Positions 16,569-26,362 of a DNA stretch of 59,654 nucleotides are shown piece after piece. Every line of letters starts with the position of its first letter. The stretch's first letter is position 1. Source of the DNA: Flavobacteriaceae bacterium (lineage in GTDB: Bacteria > Bacteroidota > Bacteroidia > Flavobacteriales > Flavobacteriaceae); the NCBI GenBank assembly GCA_947371275.1, contig CANBOV010000004.1, positions 1-59,654 on the forward strand. The letters are read 5' to 3'. Position numbers and translations under genes: made by a program. The notes under the pieces are model-generated. The model searched no databases, had not been told where the DNA came from, and was given only the letters and a program-made list of their open reading frames with translations.

Positions 16569-19514
16569 ATGAAAAAAAATTATTTACTCATTGTAGCTCT
16601 TTTTGTTTTGCCGCTATCTTTATTGGGTCAAAACAAAGCCGATGCTGAAAAAATTGTTTCTACTTACGATTTAAAATTAATTAAAGAAAAACATGATCTT
16701 TTTAAGAAAAAAGAAGATCTAGATAAACAAAAGGCTGTTGCATATGCAGTGCAAAATAATTTGCCAATTAGAAAAGTGAATTCAGACGGTTCTGTTATGG
16801 AATTAATGAAATTATCATCTAAAGGTTTCCCGCTTTATTATACTACTTCTAATGCTAATGCCTCAAGATCTACACGTGCTAATCATTTAAATACCGGTGG
16901 TTCATTAGGCTTAGACTTGAATGGTCAAGGGATGGTCGCCAGAGTTTGGGATGGTGGAACCGTTAGAAAAACACATAATTTATTTACTAATAGAGTAACC
17001 ATTGTAGACGATCCTACTAGCACTACTTATCTTTTACATTCGACCCATGTTACGGGAACTATTATGGCTTCAAATGCTCAAGCGGCAACAAAAGGTATGG
17101 CTTACCAAGCAACTGCTAGGACTTTTGAATGGACAAATGATCTTTCTGAAGCATTGGATGAAGTTCAACAAGGAATGCTAATTTCAAACCATTCTTATGG
17201 AGTACCGTTAACAAGCAATGGAACTCCTCTTCCAGCATGGTATATTGGAGCATACTCTTCTGAATCTAGAGATTGGGACGAAGCAGCCTATCTTTCTCCA
17301 TATTATTTAATGGTAGCCGCAGCTGGAAACGATGGTGACAATACTGATAATGCAAATCCAAATACTTTTAATTTAGATAAATTAACAGGAAATAAAACTG
17401 CTAAAAACAATCTGATTGTAGCAAATGCTCAAGATGCAGTCGTTGCTACCAATGGAACGTTAACAAGTGTTGCCATCAATTCATCAAGCAGCCAAGGGCC
17501 TACAGATGACTTTAGAATTAAACCTGATATTACAGGTAATGGAACCGAATTAACTTCAACAGGAAGTGCAAGTAATTCTGCGACTGCTACACTTACAGGA
17601 ACTTCAATGGCCTCCCCAAATGTGGCTGGTACCCTCTTATTATTACAGCAACATTATAAAAATCTAACCAATAGCTTTATGAGAGCCGCTACTTTGAAAG
17701 GATTAGCTTGTCATACTGCAGATGATGCTGGTGCTGTAGGTCCTGATCCTATTTTTGGATGGGGATTGTTAAATGCAAAAAAAGCAGCTGAAACTTTAAC
17801 AGGTAACGGACTCACCTCTTGGGTTTCAGAAGAAAATTTAAACAACCATGAAAGTTATTCGATGACTGTAAAATCAAATGGAACTACCCCTTTAATGGCC
17901 TCGATTACTTGGACTGATTTACCCGGTGCCGCTAACTTAGGTGACTTACCTGAAAACGATTCTACTCCAGCTTTAGTAAATGATTTAGACATCCGAATAT
18001 CACGAAATGGAACTACTTATTATCCATGGAAGTTAGATTCAAGTGACGCAAGTAGTCCTGCTATTAGAACAGAAGATAATAGTGTTGATAATGTTGAATT
18101 GATTAAAATTGATGCTCCTGCCGCAGGCGATTATACAATTACGGTAACACATAAAGGAAGTTTACAAACTGAAAGTCAAAAATATTCATTAATAGTTACT
18201 GGAATAAACTCCTCTTTTTCTTTAAATTCTACCACTTCCGATCTAGTCGTTTGTTCTGATCAAAATGCAAGTTTTAGTTTTGACTACAAACAAGTCGGAA
18301 CCGGCACAACTACATTTAGTGTGGTTGGTTTGCCAACAGGAGCTATTGCAAACTTTAACAATACTTCTTTAAGCGCAAACGGAACTGTTACAATGTCGGT
18401 TTCAAATTTAAATAATATAGCTCCGGGAGAATATTTTATTGGAATCAAAGGAACAAGTGCTACTGAAACTGAAACCCGTTTCAAAACCTTAAGAGTATAT
18501 AATTCTACTTTTGAAAATGTAGTATTAAATTCTCCTTTTAATGGTCAAATTGGGCTTTCAACTTCAGTAAATCTTAAATGGAATGCCCAAGCCAATGCAG
18601 AAACATATGCAGTTCAAATATCAACTTCTTCATCATTTGACTCGTTTTTTATTAATGATGTTTCCTCAACAAATGAATATGTAGCAGCCAATTTAAATCA
18701 AGAAACAAGATATTATTGGCGCGTAATTCCAAGTAATCGCTGTGGCAGTGCTCTTGCATTAAATGCAATTGTTAATTATTTTGATACCGGTATTATTATT
18801 TGCGGTGGTACGTCATTTACCGCAACAGATTATTCTAACGCAGCTATTGCTGCGGTTTCCAATTCATCGGCTAGTGTTCCCGTTATTGTAACCGGCGGAT
18901 ATACTATAGGTGATTTAAATGTTTACCTAAACATCACGCATACCTATGTTCAAGATATGACAATATCCTTAATAGGTCCAGCTTCAATTGGGAGTCCGGT
19001 CGTAACTTTGTTAAAAGAACCTTGCGGAGATAACGACAACATCAATTGTACCATGGATGATTCTGGGAGTGCACCTGCTTGTACTGGAATTCCGGCTATA
19101 TCAGGTTCAATCATTCCTTTTGATTCATTAAGTTCTTTAAACACTCTGCCAGCAGACGGTGTTTGGACTCTTCAAGTAAACGATCCTTATAATGGTGACG
19201 GTGGATCGATTAACACGTTCCGTTTAGACATTTGTTATGTTATTCCTGCAGCATTATCTACACCAAATAATCTTCTAGCAAATGTGGCTGTTTATCCAAA
19301 TCCTTCTAAAGGAATCATCAACATTACTTTGCCAGATGCACTTGAAAAAACAGTGCTAACCTTAAATGATATTCAAGGACGTGCTATTCTGACTAAAGAA
19401 ACGAGCGCTATAAATGAAACCATGAATATTGAAAATCTTCAAGAAGGGATTTACCTTCTTACTATAGAAAATGGTAAAAATAAAACAATTAAGAAAATCG
19501 TTTTAAATAAATAA
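16569..19514 (+). CDS. Secreted S8 (subtilisin-like) serine protease with P-domain and type IX secretion signal
   Basis: 981 residues with signal peptide MKKNYLLIVALFVLPLSLLG. The catalytic triad is Asp128 (ARVWDGG), His157 (HSTHVTGT) and Ser346 (GTSMASPNVAG). A jelly-roll region follows, then an FnIII-like domain (~640-740, RYYWRVIPSNRCG). Next comes a proprotein-convertase P-domain (~755-895, ending INTFRLDICY). The last ~75 residues are a type A T9SS sorting domain (VYPNPSKG... KTIKKIVLNK). It should be exported by Sec, then moved across the outer membrane by the type IX system. Substrate unknown; a nutritional or surface protease. Confidence 0.93.
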   Translation: MKKNYLLIVALFVLPLSLLGQNKADAEKIVSTYDLKLIKEKHDLFKKKEDLDKQKAVAYAVQNNLPIRKVNSDGSVMELMKLSSKGFPLYYTTSNANASRSTRANHLNTGGSLGLDLNGQGMVARVWDGGTVRKTHNLFTNRVTIVDDPTSTTYLLHSTHVTGTIMASNAQAATKGMAYQATARTFEWTNDLSEALDEVQQGMLISNHSYGVPLTSNGTPLPAWYIGAYSSESRDWDEAAYLSPYYLMVAAAGNDGDNTDNANPNTFNLDKLTGNKTAKNNLIVANAQDAVVATNGTLTSVAINSSSSQGPTDDFRIKPDITGNGTELTSTGSASNSATATLTGTSMASPNVAGTLLLLQQHYKNLTNSFMRAATLKGLACHTADDAGAVGPDPIFGWGLLNAKKAAETLTGNGLTSWVSEENLNNHESYSMTVKSNGTTPLMASITWTDLPGAANLGDLPENDSTPALVNDLDIRISRNGTTYYPWKLDSSDASSPAIRTEDNSVDNVELIKIDAPAAGDYTITVTHKGSLQTESQKYSLIVTGINSSFSLNSTTSDLVVCSDQNASFSFDYKQVGTGTTTFSVVGLPTGAIANFNNTSLSANGTVTMSVSNLNNIAPGEYFIGIKGTSATETETRFKTLRVYNSTFENVVLNSPFNGQIGLSTSVNLKWNAQANAETYAVQISTSSSFDSFFINDVSSTNEYVAANLNQETRYYWRVIPSNRCGSALALNAIVNYFDTGIIICGGTSFTATDYSNAAIAAVSNSSASVPVIVTGGYTIGDLNVYLNITHTYVQDMTISLIGPASIGSPVVTLLKEPCGDNDNINCTMDDSGSAPACTGIPAISGSIIPFDSLSSLNTLPADGVWTLQVNDPYNGDGGSINTFRLDICYVIPAALSTPNNLLANVAVYPNPSKGIINITLPDALEKTVLTLNDIQGRAILTKETSAINETMNIENLQEGIYLLTIENGKNKTIKKIVLNK

Positions 19515-19538
19515 TTAATAAGAATAAAATAATAAAAA

Positions 19539-19566
19539 GGGCTTCCAAGTTTGGAAGCCTTTTTTA
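19539..19566. terminator. Bidirectional terminator after the S8 protease
   Basis: GGCTTCCAA and TTGGAAGCC form a perfect stem with a two-base centre, flanked by A-rich and T-rich tracts. It lies between convergent genes; the exonuclease stop codon overlaps its T run. Confidence 0.85.
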
Positions 19567-20277
19567 TACATGAAGTATTTCGTTCTCTATTAACAACTCT
19601 TCTCTTCTAAGTCTTAGGAAGATTTGAGCGACAGCAATAACATCCTTTTCACAATAGACAACTATACGATCAATATCTTTTTCAACGTAAAAAACATGGG
19701 CAACTTGGCTACCATCAATGTCTCCTTTAGGAGAGGCTATTCCTAATATTTTGGTCAATAATTTTAAAGACGTGAAATGCTTAAAATCACCAAATTTCCA
19801 TAACTCTAATGTATCTAAATGTGGGATTTCCCATGGCTTTTTGCCAAATAAATTGAGTTTAATAGGAATGGAAATTTGATTAATTATCATTCTTCTAGCA
19901 ATGAATGGTATGTCAAATTCCTTAGCGTTATGCCCACATAAAACATGTTGTGCTTGATTAAAATGGGTATCAAGCAATTTAGAGAAATCTTTTAAAATCT
20001 TTTTCTCTTCACCAAAAAATGAAGTCACTCTAAAGTTCCTAATGTCTCCTTTATTAGCAAAATAACCCACCGATATACATACAATTTTTCCAAACTCTGC
20101 CCATATACCTGCTCGATCATAAAAATCTGCTGCAGTGAACTCCTCCCGTCTTTGATATTGCGTTTTTTGTTCCCATAACAATTTCATTTCAGGGTCTAGT
20201 CCCATAAAATCTTCTTCTTCGGGCACTGTTTCTATGTCTAGAAAAAGAATGTTATTGAGGTTTATTTTTTCAATCAT
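19564..20277 (-). CDS. DEDDy-type 3'-5' exonuclease (PolB exonuclease-like)
   Basis: 237 residues of the stand-alone predicted polymerase-B-type 3'-5' exonuclease family. Exo I is FLDIETV (Asp and Glu), Exo II is GHNAKEFDIPF (Asp), and Exo III is in the C-terminal segment VYCEKDVIAVAQ (Tyr and Asp). No polymerase domain is present. It probably trims DNA or RNA ends in repair. It lies about 130 bases after ogt on the same strand. Confidence 0.87.
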   Translation of the reverse strand: MIEKINLNNILFLDIETVPEEEDFMGLDPEMKLLWEQKTQYQRREEFTAADFYDRAGIWAEFGKIVCISVGYFANKGDIRNFRVTSFFGEEKKILKDFSKLLDTHFNQAQHVLCGHNAKEFDIPFIARRMIINQISIPIKLNLFGKKPWEIPHLDTLELWKFGDFKHFTSLKLLTKILGIASPKGDIDGSQVAHVFYVEKDIDRIVVYCEKDVIAVAQIFLRLRREELLIENEILHV

Positions 20278-20407
20278 TTTACTTTATTTAATTAATGTCA
20301 CTACAATAATTCCTATTTATATAGTTCTAAAAAGCTATTTTCAGGTTAAACAACATGTTATTTATCAATATAAAAGTAAGTAATGTATTTCAAATAAAAG
20401 ATGTTGG

Positions 20408-20881
20408 CTAAAAAAAAGATTGTTGAAGAGAGGGGGTTTCGTGTTCTAAGAGCCATTTTTTGCGCCAAAGTCCACCCGCATATCCCGTCAAAGAGCCATC
20501 AGACCCAATAACCCTATGACAAGGAATTACTATCCATAAAGGGTTTTTACCATTGGCAGCAGCTACCGCTCTAATTGCCTTGACATCTCCTAGCTTTTTG
20601 GACAAATCTAGGTAAGATAATGTTTTCCCGTATGGTATTTTCTTCAACGCTTCCCATACACGCAGTTGGAAATCAGTTCCTTGAGGACTTATTTTAAAAT
20701 CAAAATCGTTTCGTTGCCCCTCAAAATATTCCTGCAGTTGGGTAATACAATCTCTGAGTTCTTTTGGAATCTTTTCGGTAACCTCTACTTCAACATCTAA
20801 AATCGAAATTGCAGAAATCCCTTGTTCATCTCCTTTAATTACAGCAATTCCTAGAGGAGTTTGAATGTTAACCGTTTTCAT
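20408..20881 (-). CDS. ogt: Methylated-DNA-[protein]-cysteine S-methyltransferase
   Basis: Removes alkyl groups from O6-methylguanine by irreversible transfer to its own Cys. The active site is IPCHRVIGSDGSLTGYAGG. The helix-turn-helix stretch FQLRVWEALKKIPYGKTLSY precedes it. At 157 residues it is the short Ogt type, without the Ada domain. The start overlaps the stop of the preceding small secreted protein (TAATG). Confidence 0.95.
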   Translation of the reverse strand: MKTVNIQTPLGIAVIKGDEQGISAISILDVEVEVTEKIPKELRDCITQLQEYFEGQRNDFDFKISPQGTDFQLRVWEALKKIPYGKTLSYLDLSKKLGDVKAIRAVAAANGKNPLWIVIPCHRVIGSDGSLTGYAGGLWRKKWLLEHETPSLQQSFF

Positions 20882-21261
20882 TAATAATCGAAGGTGGCAT
20901 TTTTGAGATAAATTTGATTGATGATCCCTTCATTTATATTACTAAGAAATTCTCGCCCATAACGGTCGTGTTTATAAAGATTATAAAACATCCTTTTATA
21001 ACTTTCATTTCGGTATGCATCTGTAGCCCAATTAAAATTTTTAATACTATTCATAACATTAAAATCTTCATTCCAAGTGCGTGAAACTTCGACCCTACTG
21101 AGCATATCTAGACTCATGATTTTAGTAAAATCTATTTTATCGGTCGTGAATCTTACACTTTCATTCCCATCTCGAAAAGTATTAAATTGCGTTTTTGTCT
21201 GCGAATTAGCAGTAGCTAACCATAATAATACAACTATCGTAAAAATATATTTTAAATTCAT
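20881..21261 (-). CDS. Small secreted protein of unknown function
   Basis: 126 residues from ATG 21261, with signal peptide MNLKYIFTIVVLLWLATANS. The mature part (~105 residues) is rich in aromatic residues and Asn and lacks Cys. It contains FNTFRDGNESVRFTT and MFYNLYKHDRYGREFLSN. I recognise no family. A longer reading from 21315 adds 18 residues without a better signal sequence, so the inner ATG is preferred. The stop overlaps the ogt start by one base. Confidence 0.75.
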   Translation of the reverse strand: MNLKYIFTIVVLLWLATANSQTKTQFNTFRDGNESVRFTTDKIDFTKIMSLDMLSRVEVSRTWNEDFNVMNSIKNFNWATDAYRNESYKRMFYNLYKHDRYGREFLSNINEGIINQIYLKNATFDY

Positions 21262-21315
21262 TTTGACTAAAATTATTCGTTTAATGTAACAAAAAAATCG
21301 CACGAGTTCACCCAT

Positions 21316-21699
21316 TTAATTAGAAAAACTATAGATATAATGTTCTATAGCTTTCAATTCTTCTTCTGAAAAGGTTTTAGTTAATGCTAAATTGGCTTTC
21401 ATCACTTCAAATTGCTTTGGATCCATTACGGGGTCTTGATTGCCTTGTAAAAAAGCTACAACGCTTAATTTTTTTTCTTTATATGTCTTCCCTATATCTT
21501 GCAAACTAGGCCCAACAACTTTAGCATCAGACTTATGACAAGCTATACAAGTTCCTTTTCCTTCAAAAATTTCTTTCCCAAAATCGGATGTTTCTTCCAT
21601 AGGTTTTCCAAAATTTTCTTGACTCTCTTTTTTACAAGATACCAAAACCAAAGCGGTTATGGTAACTGATAAGTAAAAATGTATTCTTGTTCTTTTCAT
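21316..21699 (-). CDS. Lipoprotein cytochrome c (single heme)
   Basis: 127 residues with lipobox VLVSC (Cys22) and one heme motif CIACH at residue 51. The likely axial Met is in the C-terminal half (PVMDPKQFEVM). The fold is a short class I cytochrome c. As a lipoprotein it sits in a membrane facing the periplasm. It lies 60 bases downstream of hemB on the same strand, so the heme operon may read through into it. Confidence 0.9.
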   Translation of the reverse strand: MKRTRIHFYLSVTITALVLVSCKKESQENFGKPMEETSDFGKEIFEGKGTCIACHKSDAKVVGPSLQDIGKTYKEKKLSVVAFLQGNQDPVMDPKQFEVMKANLALTKTFSEEELKAIEHYIYSFSN

Positions 21700-21759
21700 A
21701 GTTTACAAAAAATTAAATTATAAAAACTGACTCAATTAAATAAATTACTATCCAATGGA

Positions 21760-22755
21760 TTATTTGTTTAATAAAATGGCAGCTTCTTTCGCAAAATAAG
21801 TAGAGATTAAACTAGCTCCTGCACGTTTAATACACATTAATTGTTCCATCATTATTTTGTCATGATCTAACCAACCTCTCTCAGATGCCGCCTTAATCAT
21901 AGCATATTCGCCCGACACATGGAATACAGTTACAGGAACATTAACTGCATTTTTTACTTCTCTTACGATATCCAAATAAGCTATTCCTGGTTTAACCATA
22001 ACCATATCGGCGCCTTCCTCTACATCCATCAAAGCTTCTTTAATCGCCTCGATACGGTTAGCATAGTCCATTTGATAAGTCTTCTTGTCTTTAGGGACTA
22101 CCACATCCGATTCTCTTGGCGCACTGTCTAAAGCATCACGAAAAGGCCCATAGAATGCCGATGCATATTTAGCAGAATAACTCATGATGCCAACATTTGT
22201 ATACCCTGCTGCATCTAATCCCTGTCGTAATCGCAAGACGCGTCCGTCCATCATATCGCTCGGTGCTACAAAGTCAGCTCCAGCTTGTGCATGAGAAACA
22301 GCCATTTTCACTAATGCATCGTTAGTAGCATCATTAGCTATATCACCATTTTCGATAATCCCATCATGACCATAAATTGAATATGGGTCTAAAGCCACAT
22401 CGGGCATTACAATCATATCAGGACAAGCCTCTTTTATGGCTTTAATAGCTTTTTGCATTAATCCATTAGAATTCCATGCTTCTTTACCCGCGTTGTCTTT
22501 TAAAGCTTCGTTAACCTTAACATAAATATTTACTGCACGAATACCTAAAGCATATAATTCTTTCACTTCTTCTACTGTTAAATCAATTGAACGACGAAAA
22601 ATACCGGGCATAGAGGGAATTTCAAATTTATAATTTTCTCCCTCTGCAATAAACATAGGAAACATAAAGTCGGCCGGACTCAAACTAGTTTCGCGCACTA
22701 ATGAACGAATACTTTCTGAAACGCGTAATCTTCTACCTCTTTGTAATGGAAACAT
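21760..22755 (-). CDS. hemB: Delta-aminolevulinic acid dehydratase (porphobilinogen synthase)
   Basis: Condenses two 5-aminolevulinates to porphobilinogen. Active-site lysines are in YSAKYASAFYGPFRDA and MVKPGIAYLDI. The metal loop reads DVALDPYSIYGHDG, with Ala and Asp where zinc enzymes have Cys, which points to the magnesium-type site. At 331 residues it is of normal length. It is the last hem gene of the hemA-C-D-E-F-B operon, 16 bases after hemF. Confidence 0.96.
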   Translation of the reverse strand: MFPLQRGRRLRVSESIRSLVRETSLSPADFMFPMFIAEGENYKFEIPSMPGIFRRSIDLTVEEVKELYALGIRAVNIYVKVNEALKDNAGKEAWNSNGLMQKAIKAIKEACPDMIVMPDVALDPYSIYGHDGIIENGDIANDATNDALVKMAVSHAQAGADFVAPSDMMDGRVLRLRQGLDAAGYTNVGIMSYSAKYASAFYGPFRDALDSAPRESDVVVPKDKKTYQMDYANRIEAIKEALMDVEEGADMVMVKPGIAYLDIVREVKNAVNVPVTVFHVSGEYAMIKAASERGWLDHDKIMMEQLMCIKRAGASLISTYFAKEAAILLNK

Positions 22756-22771
22756 AATTTATATTTTTAAA

Positions 22772-23674
22772 TTAAACCCAATCCTTTGGGTTTTCTAATA
22801 TTTGGATTAATTTTTCTTCTTCACTTCCTGCTACTGGATGGTGATCATAATGCCATTGCACATGAGGGGGTAATGACATTAATATACTTTCAATACGCCC
22901 ATTTGTTTTGAGTCCAAATAAAGTACCTTTATCATGAACTAAATTGAATTCAACATAGCGACCACGACGGATTTCTTGCCAAGTTTTTTGTTCTGCAGTA
23001 TAAATCAAAGCTTTTCTTTTTTCTACAATCTGAACATAAGCTTCACAAAAACTGTTGCCTACATCGGAGACAAAGTTAAACCAGTCTTCCATCGAAAGGT
23101 CTTTATTGCCTTTGCAGTAATCAAAAAACAAGCCTCCTACCCCTCTTGCTTCATTTCGATGAGCGTTCCAAAAATATGCATCACATTGCTTTTTAAATTT
23201 CGGATAAAATTCGAAGTTATGTTTATCACAAGCTGTTTTACAGGTCTGATGAAAATGTTTAGCATCTTCTTCAAACAAATAATAGGGTGTCAAATCTTGC
23301 CCACCTCCAAACCAAGAATTAATTACATTCCCATAATCATCATACATCTCAAAATAACGCCAGTTGGCATGCACTGTGGGCACCATTGGGTTTATTGGAT
23401 GAATTACTAAGCTAAGTCCGCAGGCAAAGAAATCAGCTTCACCCACACCAAACATTTTCTGCATTGTTTCAGGTAATTTACCATGAACCGCCGAAATATT
23501 TACCCCTCCTTTTTCAAAAACAGCCCCGTTTTCAATAACCCTTGTTCTTCCGCCACCACCTTCTGGACGTTCCCAAAGGTCTTCACGGAATTTAGCCTTA
23601 CCATCAACTGCTTCTAAAGAAGCTGTAATTTGATCTTGTAATTGTAAAATGTATTGATAAAATTTATCTTTCAT
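22772..23674 (-). CDS. hemF: Oxygen-dependent coproporphyrinogen III oxidase
   Basis: Decarboxylates coproporphyrinogen III to protoporphyrinogen IX using O2. Family signatures include RVIENGAVFEKGGVN, PTVHANWRYFE and WFGGGQDLTPYYLFEEDAKHFH. Also conserved is the segment RGGFYDY-like, here GVGGLFFDY, and the C-terminal RYVEFNLVHDKGTLFGL. 300 residues. It implies an aerobic route to heme. It sits 22 bases after hemE. Confidence 0.96.
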   Translation of the reverse strand: MKDKFYQYILQLQDQITASLEAVDGKAKFREDLWERPEGGGGRTRVIENGAVFEKGGVNISAVHGKLPETMQKMFGVGEADFFACGLSLVIHPINPMVPTVHANWRYFEMYDDYGNVINSWFGGGQDLTPYYLFEEDAKHFHQTCKTACDKHNFEFYPKFKKQCDAYFWNAHRNEARGVGGLFFDYCKGNKDLSMEDWFNFVSDVGNSFCEAYVQIVEKRKALIYTAEQKTWQEIRRGRYVEFNLVHDKGTLFGLKTNGRIESILMSLPPHVQWHYDHHPVAGSEEEKLIQILENPKDWV

Positions 23675-23696
23675 TATTTAGCACTATGCATAGAAA

Positions 23697-24722
23697 CTAT
23701 TGTTTGTATTCCTTCACGGCCTCAATAAAAGCCTTAGCATGATCTACTGGAATATTAGGCAATATCCCATGACCAAGATTCACTATGTAATTGTCTTTTC
23801 CAAATTCATTTATCATTTCATGTACCATTTTTTTAATAGTTGGAATAGGAGAAAGTAATCTAGAAGGGTCAAAATTACCTTGTAATGTAATATTACCTCC
23901 TGATAAATAACGAGCATTTCTTGCAGAACAAGTCCAATCTACACCTAAAGCGGATGCTTTAGATTTTGACATATCATTTAAAGCAAACCAGCAACCTTTG
24001 CCGAATACAATAACTTTAGTTTCTTCTGCTAATGCTTCTACTATTTGGTTAATGTAATGCCAAGAGAATTCTTTATAATCTTCAGGCGACAACATCCCTC
24101 CCCATGAATCAAAAATCTGAATAGCATTACATCCAGCTTTTACTTTTTCTTTCAAATATAAAATAGTAGTATCCGTTATTTTTTGCAGTAGAGTATGAGC
24201 GGCTACAGGATTTGAAAAACAAAATCCCTTAGCGGTATCAAAACTTTTAGACCCTTTTCCTTCCACTGCATAACAAAAAATAGTCCATGGAGAACCAGCA
24301 AAACCTATCAATGGAACCTCATTATTAAGCATTTCCTTGGTCAATTTTACTGCATCCATTACATATCCTAATGTTTCTTGAATATTAGGAACAAAGACTT
24401 GATTAACTTGTTCCATGGTTCGAATTGGATTAGGGATAATTGGTCCTAAATTGTCTTTCAATTCTACATGGATTCCCATGGCTCTTGGTACAACTAGAAT
24501 ATCTGAAAATAAAATAGCAGCATCTGGTTTTACAATTCGAATGGGTTGTACCGTGATTTCAGCAGCTAACTCGGGCGTTTCGCAACGTGTAAAAAAATCA
24601 TATTTGTCACGTAAAGCCCTAAATTCAGGCAAATATCTTCCTGCTTGTCTCATCATCCAAACAGGTGGACGTTCAACAGTTTCGTTGTTTAAAGCTCTTA
24701 AAAAAAGGTCGTTCTTAATCAT
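23697..24722 (-). CDS. hemE: Uroporphyrinogen decarboxylase
   Basis: Removes four acetate carboxyls from uroporphyrinogen III to give coproporphyrinogen III. The conserved N-terminal substrate loop is [18 protein letters not shown], with [12 protein letters not shown] and the C-terminal [13 protein letters not shown] also matching the family. 341 residues. Two bases separate it from hemD. Confidence 0.96.
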   Translation of the reverse strand: MIKNDLFLRALNNETVERPPVWMMRQAGRYLPEFRALRDKYDFFTRCETPELAAEITVQPIRIVKPDAAILFSDILVVPRAMGIHVELKDNLGPIIPNPIRTMEQVNQVFVPNIQETLGYVMDAVKLTKEMLNNEVPLIGFAGSPWTIFCYAVEGKGSKSFDTAKGFCFSNPVAAHTLLQKITDTTILYLKEKVKAGCNAIQIFDSWGGMLSPEDYKEFSWHYINQIVEALAEETKVIVFGKGCWFALNDMSKSKASALGVDWTCSARNARYLSGGNITLQGNFDPSRLLSPIPTIKKMVHEMINEFGKDNYIVNLGHGILPNIPVDHAKAFIEAVKEYKQ

Positions 24723-24724
24723 TT

Positions 24725-25393
24725 TTAATTTTTATAATATTCTATACATTTCATAATTGTGCTTTCCACAGTTGGGTGATTGGCAATAATAATATTTGGC
24801 GTTACATACTTTAATGCCTCAGCAGTTGTTTTGCCAATGCAAAAGCAAATTTCGTCTTCAATACTGTTTTCTTTCATAAAACTTTCAGCTCCAGAAGGAC
24901 TGAAAAATAATACTCCATTCGGAATAAAGTCAAGTTTATAAGGAGTCAAAATAGTTTCATAAACGTCTACTTCATCAAACTTTATTTTGGCCAACAAAAG
25001 AGCTTCAGGCAAAATATCTCTTCTTAAATTTCCGCAGAAAAAAGTAAAAGAACTTTTAGAATATTGGTTGCAAATTACCGACGCTAATTCAGCAGCATAC
25101 TCTGAATTCTTTTCTATTTCAAATCCATTGCTACTCAATAGACCCTTTGTTTTCTCTCCTACACAAAAACATTTTTTTGTTTTTATTTGTGCAATATCTT
25201 TATTAACTAGCACGCTTTCCAAAGCATTTTTGCTGGTAAAAATTGTAAATTCATTTAATCTATCTAATACAAATTCTTTGTTTTGAATGGCAATAAAATC
25301 TTCATCATAAATTGAAAAATTCGCACTCATCACTTGTTGCTTTAGTTGCAGTGAAAGCTTTTTAGTAGATACAATGCAAATTGATTTTTCCAT
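24725..25393 (-). CDS. hemD: Uroporphyrinogen-III synthase
   Basis: Cyclises hydroxymethylbilane to uroporphyrinogen III. The family is poorly conserved; support comes from the bilobal pattern, [10 protein letters not shown] near residue 52, the motif [11 protein letters not shown] near residue 163, [11 protein letters not shown], and position between hemC and hemE. 222 residues. Three bases separate it from hemC. Confidence 0.9.
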   Translation of the reverse strand: MEKSICIVSTKKLSLQLKQQVMSANFSIYDEDFIAIQNKEFVLDRLNEFTIFTSKNALESVLVNKDIAQIKTKKCFCVGEKTKGLLSSNGFEIEKNSEYAAELASVICNQYSKSSFTFFCGNLRRDILPEALLLAKIKFDEVDVYETILTPYKLDFIPNGVLFFSPSGAESFMKENSIEDEICFCIGKTTAEALKYVTPNIIIANHPTVESTIMKCIEYYKN

Positions 25394-25396
25394 GAT

Positions 25397-26326
25397 TTAG
25401 GCGTTAGGTTTAAGTTGTGCCCTAATTTCAATCATAATTTCATTTCCCCCTTTTTCTAGTATTTCTTGCGCGGCATAGAATCCTAATTTCTTCCAAGCTT
25501 CTATGGGAACAATTTTATCAACTTCTAATTTTTTTTTCCCGTCTATTGATAATAAAACTCCTTTAAAATCGATACTGTCTTGTTCTTCATTATATCTTGC
25601 TACGGCTCCTATAGGAGCGGTACAACCCCCTTCCAACGTTTTCAAAAACTGTCTTTCAATATAGGTACATACCTCCGTTTCAATATCATTTAATTGTGAA
25701 ACTGCTTCTAGCGTAAAATCATCATTTCCCATTGCTACAACTACCATAGCACCTTGAGCTGGAGCAGGAATCATCCAATCCAAATTAATAAATAATTCAG
25801 GATTTATATTAATTCTTTCTAACCCTGCAGCGGCAAATACTGCACCATTCCAATCGTTATCTTGCAACTTTTGCATACGTGTATTTACATTCCCTCTTAA
25901 GTCAACAACTGAATGATTTGGATATTTGAATAACCATTGGGCTTGACGACGAAGACTTCCAGTTGCAATAGTAGCCTGTTGATCTAAAAATTCTTTATCG
26001 TGTTTGTATACCAATATATCCAAGACATTTGCTCGTTCTAACACAGCTGCTTGAACAATTCCAATTGGTAAGGCCGTAGGCACATCCTTCATAGAGTGTA
26101 CCGCAATGTCTACCTGACCATTTATCATGGCAATATCTAATGTTTTGGTGAAAATGCCGGTGATTCCTAATTCATATAGTGGTTTATCTAGTATAATATC
26201 TCCTTGAGATTTTACAGCAATAATTTCAGTTTTATAGCCTAAATCGTTAAGTTTATTTTGGACGGTATGAGCTTGCCATAATGCCAATTCACTGTCACGC
26301 GTTCCTATGCGTATTGTTTTTTCCAT
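25397..26326 (-). CDS. hemC: Hydroxymethylbilane synthase (porphobilinogen deaminase)
   Basis: Joins four porphobilinogens into hydroxymethylbilane. The dipyrromethane cofactor Cys235 lies in LEGGCTAPIGA, the catalytic Asp81 in HSMKDVPT, and the N-terminal RIGTRDSELALWQA is typical. 309 residues. A small hairpin lies in the 36-base gap after hemA. Confidence 0.96.
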   Translation of the reverse strand: MEKTIRIGTRDSELALWQAHTVQNKLNDLGYKTEIIAVKSQGDIILDKPLYELGITGIFTKTLDIAMINGQVDIAVHSMKDVPTALPIGIVQAAVLERANVLDILVYKHDKEFLDQQATIATGSLRRQAQWLFKYPNHSVVDLRGNVNTRMQKLQDNDWNGAVFAAAGLERININPELFINLDWMIPAPAQGAMVVVAMGNDDFTLEAVSQLNDIETEVCTYIERQFLKTLEGGCTAPIGAVARYNEEQDSIDFKGVLLSIDGKKKLEVDKIVPIEAWKKLGFYAAQEILEKGGNEIMIEIRAQLKPNA

Positions 26327-26336
26327 GATAAATTTT

Positions 26337-26352
26337 CTCGCAGATTTGCGAG
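26337..26352 (-). other. Intercistronic hairpin between hemA and hemC
   Basis: On the minus strand CTCGCA-AATC-TGCGAG is a perfect 6-bp stem in the 36-base gap between the two genes, ending about ten bases before the hemC start. No T run follows, so it is not a standard terminator. It could affect mRNA stability or hemC translation. Confidence 0.35.
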
Positions 26353-26362
26353 GGAGTACAAT

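Noticed and set aside
22976..23410. 144-codon antisense frame within hemF
   Set aside because: Mirror of hemF coding; no signal, motif or operon context.
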